Of a stretch of 64,000 bases of DNA, positions 60,553 through 64,000 are shown piece by piece (the first letter of the stretch is position 1; each line of letters opens with the position of its first letter). Origin of the DNA: Actinomycetaceae bacterium (lineage in GTDB: Bacteria > Actinomycetota > Actinomycetes > Actinomycetales > Actinomycetaceae); the NCBI GenBank assembly GCA_030537615.1, contig JAUNVP010000001.1, forward strand, positions 186,001 to 250,000, written 5' to 3'. The notes under the pieces are model-generated. The model saw only the letters and a list, made by a program, of their open reading frames with translations, searched no databases and was not told the origin of the DNA. A program made the position numbers and the translations under genes.

Positions 60553-63500
60553 TCCGCGGTCGCTATTGCCTCCGCAGTTGCGGCCCACACCTGGTCAAAA
60601 TCAAACCCACCGAGGATCTGTTGTACAGTCTCGATCGTCACTCGGCGTTGCTGTGAGGTGAATCCTCTGCCCCCGAGAAAGACCAGTTCTGCGTCGATGT
60701 CGTCGAGTGGTAGGTTCTTCTCAGCGGCTAAGGCTCGGCGATAGATTTCTAACTGAACCGCGTAATCCCAAGCATGTCCGGCGTGTTCGGGTGTCGGAGG
60801 GCGCCCTGTCTTCCAGTCAATCACACAGAATCGACCATCGCGGAGGGCAACAGCGTCCATTCGTCCGCGTACGGTGAGGCCATCGAGCGAGAGAGAAAAT
60901 GGCTTCTCAACAGCAATGATGTTGTCTGGCCTCTCCCCATATAGTTCAATAGCGACGGCCTTAAACTGGTTGAGTTTTTGACGCTGGTGATCAGTTAACG
61001 GCTCAACCGCGTATTCGCTTGCCATCTCCCCAACCGCATCGACCGGTGCTTGAGTTGCCGGTTCCGTTTCTTCGGCGAAGGAGGCCGCGAGACGGCACCA
61101 GGATTCTGCCCAACGGTGAAATGCTGAACCTAAGAGCGCGGCATCGGATGGCTCGTGCGGAACAGGACGACGGACGTTGAGTGCAAAGGTATCCATATCC
61201 GACAGGAGTCGGGCGGAAACTGTTGCGGAAATGTGGTCGATGTGAACAGTCGGAATCGTCTGAGTTGCCTTTTCTCGTTCATGAATAATCGCTTGGGTAA
61301 CACTGTGGACGAGCTCGGACTCTTCCTCATTCGATTTGTCATAGGCGATTGCTTCGATACCGCCACCGCGAGCCGTGAATTGCTCTCGGATCTCAACAGC
61401 CGTGCGGGCCGCGTGATTGATGAGGTTGCGCACGTAACCGGGTTGGCGAGGAAAGACACGAGTGCTGTGCTCATTTTCTGCGTTTTCCTCGCGAGGTGGA
61501 CACACTGTGACGACCGGGGTCGGCAGCGTTTCTGGATCACCGGCGAAGTCATCGGCAGTGGCGGGAACTGCGTGCCCGCTTTTGATCAGATCCAGGAGGT
61601 ATCGAGACGGCAATAGCGTCGTCGCAACTCCAGCGCGTTCCCAAGCTCCGGCGAGCAACAGCTCGTTTTTGGGTCGTGTGTAGGCGACGTATGCGAGTCT
61701 GCGTTCTTCTCGTTCCGCATGCTCGGCAAGTTCGAGCGTGTATTGGTCGACCGCTTCACGGACTTCTCGAACGGTCAATCCATCAAGTTCTGGAACAGCC
61801 GGAAGGATTTGTGTGCCGTCGGGACTCCGGTAGTCCGTTCGCCAGTCGTAAGGCGCTTCACCGCGACTGCCTATCCACGCAGTGGTGGGACGTAAGTCAA
61901 TACTCAATGCATCGGACACTTCGGGCGGATTCGGGCTGAACTTGAGGTACTGTGCGCCAGAAACTTGCGGGAAATCCCCCTCGCGTAAACCAATGACCGC
62001 TACTTTGTCCCATTCAAGACCTTTCGCCTGGTGAATCGTCATGATGCGAACGACGTGATCATCGACATCAAAATCGGGTGCGGTGAGTCCTTGTTCGGCG
62101 TCAATAGCGGTATCGATCCAGTCGATGAAACCATCAAGGGTGGCGAATATTGTTTCCTGTTCAAAAGATGCTGCGACATCGATGAATGCGTCGATTGCTT
62201 CCATTGCCGCATTGCCCGTAGGATCCGCTTTCGTTTCAATGTCGATAGCGAAGATTCGCACGCACGCCGAAACAACGTATGTGATTGGCTGGTCAAGAAT
62301 CGCCCGCAACTGTCGAAGGCGCTGTGACAGGAGACGAACGCGTTGATCAGCCCGAGCGGAAAACCCTGGACCGGCCCCATGACCCCAACCAATCGGAGGC
62401 GGATTGTCGATGGCATCAATGAGAAAACCACCGCGCGATTGAGCATTGGCTGACCGCCTTTTGTGAAGCTCGCTAGCCCAGGTGTGGAGATGCACCAAAT
62501 CTGTTGCGGACAAGTCGAGATTAGCCAATAGACGCATTGCCGACGGCCCGTGATCAGGGCGCAAACAGGCGGTGATAGCAGCTCGGATGTCAGCAATTGC
62601 CGGCTGGGTGACCAGTCCTCCGAGTCCTATGACGACCGCTTCGATGTCGTGGCGAACACACGCCTCTAACATGGGAATAAAGTGACGTCGGTTGCGTGCG
62701 AGAATCCCGAAGGTTTGCCGCTTCACTGAGCGAGAACCTGATTGTCCGGTGGCTTGGAGTTCCTTGTTTCTCTTCTCGTCCTCGGTCTGCCATTTCTTCA
62801 CGGCGCGAGCGACAAGTTCGTAGGCGTCGTCTTCGTTCTCCGGATATACATATGTGATCGTGCCTGAGCCCGGAACGTGTGAATCACTGGGATTCAGCGC
62901 TTTGATCTCCAAACGCCCGAGAGAAGAGTCGGACAGCGGTCGAGCAATCTCATTGGCGGCTTCGAGAATACGCGGCTGGTTACGCCAGGCGTAGGTCAAA
63001 TGGAGAGTGCGTCCAACAGATTCGGGGTCAAAGTGATCGAGGAAGGTCGCTAACGAAGCGGAGGACGCACCGCGCCAACCGTAAATCGCTTGATTGGGAT
63101 CACCGACTGCGGTAACAGCGCCCTGTTTGAACAAGCCTGACAATAGATCCATCTGCCCCACCGACGTATCTTGGAACTCGTCAAGAAGGACAGCATCGTA
63201 GTTGCCGCGAATATCAGTTGCCACATCAGGGTGCTCTTTGACTAGTTGACGGGCGAACACGAGTTGATCCGCGAAATCGACTATGGCCTCGTCTCGCTTA
63301 TATCGGCGGTACTCGGCAATAGGACCGAGGAGCAACCGTTGTTCCTGCGCTCCTGCAAGCCATTTCGCCGCCGGCCCCGCCAGAGATTTCATTCGACCGT
63401 CCGCGGGAGCTGCTTCGAGAGCGGTGATGACCTCGTCCAGGAGTTTGTCGGCTTCGTCGAGTTCAACGTCGTGATCCGCGAGCGCCGCGGAAAGAGATAG

Positions 63501-63980
63501 CGCATCATCGCGGATAGTGGAGGCTGCTTTTTCAGGTAACTCACCGGTATAGGTGGAGAGAATCTGCTCCATGATCTGCCACGCTGCGGCATCGGTGATG
63601 AGCCTGGCGTTCGGGTCGATTCCAAGTAACAATCCATATTCGCGCAGAATTGACGACGCAAAAGCGTTGTAGGTCGAAACGTTGACTCCACCGGCGAACC
63701 AAGGGGTTTGAGATGCCGATGGTATGAGGCCAGCATTAACCAGCTGCATGATTCGCACCCGCAAGCGTGAAGCAAGTTCACCGGCCGCCTTGCGCGTGAA
63801 GGTCAAACCCAGTATGCGATCGGGCGGAAAGCCATAGTTGGCAATCAGCCACAGCACGCGAAGCGACATTGTTTCAGTCTTCCCCGATCCCGCTCCAGCG
63901 ACCACGAGGTGCGGAGTGAGGGGCGCTTCAATAACCGCTTCTTGTTCATCCGAAACCACGAGTTGTCGGCCACCCGACAC
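60549..63980 (-). CDS. adnB: AdnB-like ATP-dependent helicase-nuclease
   Basis: Large double-strand-break end-processing enzyme of at least 1143 aa. The UvrD-type motor begins with Walker A VVAGAGSGKTETMSLRV near residue 28, then GLTFTRKAAGELASRL, LLDEFQDTSVGQMDLL, VGDPNQAIYGWRGASSASL, TIHQAKGLEWDKV and AYTRPKNELLLAG. The C-terminal RecB-type nuclease has VRGRMDAVALRDGRFCVIDWKTGRPP with Asp and Lys of the D-x-K site. The frame is open to the window edge with no good ribosome binding site at GTG 63980, so the true start may lie outside. An AdnA partner would be expected there. It converges on the phosphotransferase, overlapping by four bases. Confidence 0.87.
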   Translation of the reverse strand: MSGGRQLVVSDEQEAVIEAPLTPHLVVAGAGSGKTETMSLRVLWLIANYGFPPDRILGLTFTRKAAGELASRLRVRIMQLVNAGLIPSASQTPWFAGGVNVSTYNAFASSILREYGLLLGIDPNARLITDAAAWQIMEQILSTYTGELPEKAASTIRDDALSLSAALADHDVELDEADKLLDEVITALEAAPADGRMKSLAGPAAKWLAGAQEQRLLLGPIAEYRRYKRDEAIVDFADQLVFARQLVKEHPDVATDIRGNYDAVLLDEFQDTSVGQMDLLSGLFKQGAVTAVGDPNQAIYGWRGASSASLATFLDHFDPESVGRTLHLTYAWRNQPRILEAANEIARPLSDSSLGRLEIKALNPSDSHVPGSGTITYVYPENEDDAYELVARAVKKWQTEDEKRNKELQATGQSGSRSVKRQTFGILARNRRHFIPMLEACVRHDIEAVVIGLGGLVTQPAIADIRAAITACLRPDHGPSAMRLLANLDLSATDLVHLHTWASELHKRRSANAQSRGGFLIDAIDNPPPIGWGHGAGPGFSARADQRVRLLSQRLRQLRAILDQPITYVVSACVRIFAIDIETKADPTGNAAMEAIDAFIDVAASFEQETIFATLDGFIDWIDTAIDAEQGLTAPDFDVDDHVVRIMTIHQAKGLEWDKVAVIGLREGDFPQVSGAQYLKFSPNPPEVSDALSIDLRPTTAWIGSRGEAPYDWRTDYRSPDGTQILPAVPELDGLTVREVREAVDQYTLELAEHAEREERRLAYVAYTRPKNELLLAGAWERAGVATTLLPSRYLLDLIKSGHAVPATADDFAGDPETLPTPVVTVCPPREENAENEHSTRVFPRQPGYVRNLINHAARTAVEIREQFTARGGGIEAIAYDKSNEEESELVHSVTQAIIHEREKATQTIPTVHIDHISATVSARLLSDMDTFALNVRRPVPHEPSDAALLGSAFHRWAESWCRLAASFAEETEPATQAPVDAVGEMASEYAVEPLTDHQRQKLNQFKAVAIELYGERPDNIIAVEKPFSLSLDGLTVRGRMDAVALRDGRFCVIDWKTGRPPTPEHAGHAWDYAVQLEIYRRALAAEKNLPLDDIDAELVFLGGRGFTSQQRRVTIETVQQILGGFDFDQVWAATAEAIATAD

Positions 63981-64000
63981 GTGGGCATTCAGTGTTTCAA

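Noticed and set aside
1..64000. CRISPR arrays, insertion sequences, phage genes and tRNA genes
   Set aside because: I saw no regularly spaced repeats, transposase or integrase motifs, or tRNA cloverleaf apart from the tRNA-like part of tmRNA.

Overview
The window looks like a piece of chromosome from a mid-GC actinobacterium. The evidence is an MtrAB two-component system, a WhiB2-type regulator beside DUF3499, zincin-like and DUF5719 genes, a TIGR03089 protein, an AdnB-type helicase-nuclease and an actinobacterial tmRNA. Hand counts on scattered lines give about 50-55% GC, so the Actinomycetaceae (Arcanobacterium/Trueperella-like) are a plausible home. That placement is inference only.

Layout. 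1-3.7 kb: mtrB (cut by the window edge), mtrA, a CDF cation exporter, DUF3499, and a divergent zincin-like gene that has lost its zinc motif. 3.8-9.65 kb: whiB2, a giant GT2-membrane glycosyltransferase and a DUF5719 protein, then a divergent TIGR03089 protein. 9.7-43 kb: one large surface-polysaccharide region. It holds nucleotide-sugar genes (WbpA/WecC-, WecB/WbpI-, WbpM-, WbpB-, WbpE- and WbpD-like), an initiating phosphoglycosyl transferase, about nine glycosyltransferases, two Wzx-type flippases, one Wzy-type polymerase, and a LytR-CpsA-Psr ligase. It also holds a decoration module: two LicD proteins, a fused cytidylyltransferase-kinase and an opine-dehydrogenase-like enzyme. A cysteine-less asparagine-synthetase-like gene sits among them. 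43-48 kb: galE, purE, purK and a second two-component system. 48-54.3 kb: a class III adenylate cyclase, ssrA (tmRNA) with a good promoter and terminator, smpB, an M23 murein hydrolase, ftsX, ftsE and prfB. 54.4-58.7 kb: a compact Tad/Flp-type pilus operon. 58.7-59.4 kb: a gene-free, repeat- and hairpin-rich region. 59.4-64 kb: a phosphotransferase and an AdnB-like helicase-nuclease.

How the genes fit together. The polysaccharide genes can be read as a Wzx/Wzy-type pathway. UDP-GlcNAc is modified to a 2,3-diacetamido uronic acid by the WbpA-B-E-D-I set and to a 4-amino sugar by WbpM plus the 16.2 kb aminotransferase. The small phosphoglycosyl transferase starts the chain, the GT2 and GT4 enzymes extend it, the flippases and polymerase export and polymerise it, and the LCP protein attaches it to the wall. 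LicD enzymes would add a CDP-activated phospho-substituent made by the fused cytidylyltransferase-kinase. The opine-dehydrogenase-like gene overlapping that fusion suggests the substituent is not plain phosphocholine; this is the most interesting hypothesis in the window. The smpB/ssrA pair serves ribosome rescue, and FtsEX with the neighbouring M23 enzyme serves division-site wall hydrolysis. No phage, transposase, CRISPR array or tRNA gene was seen.
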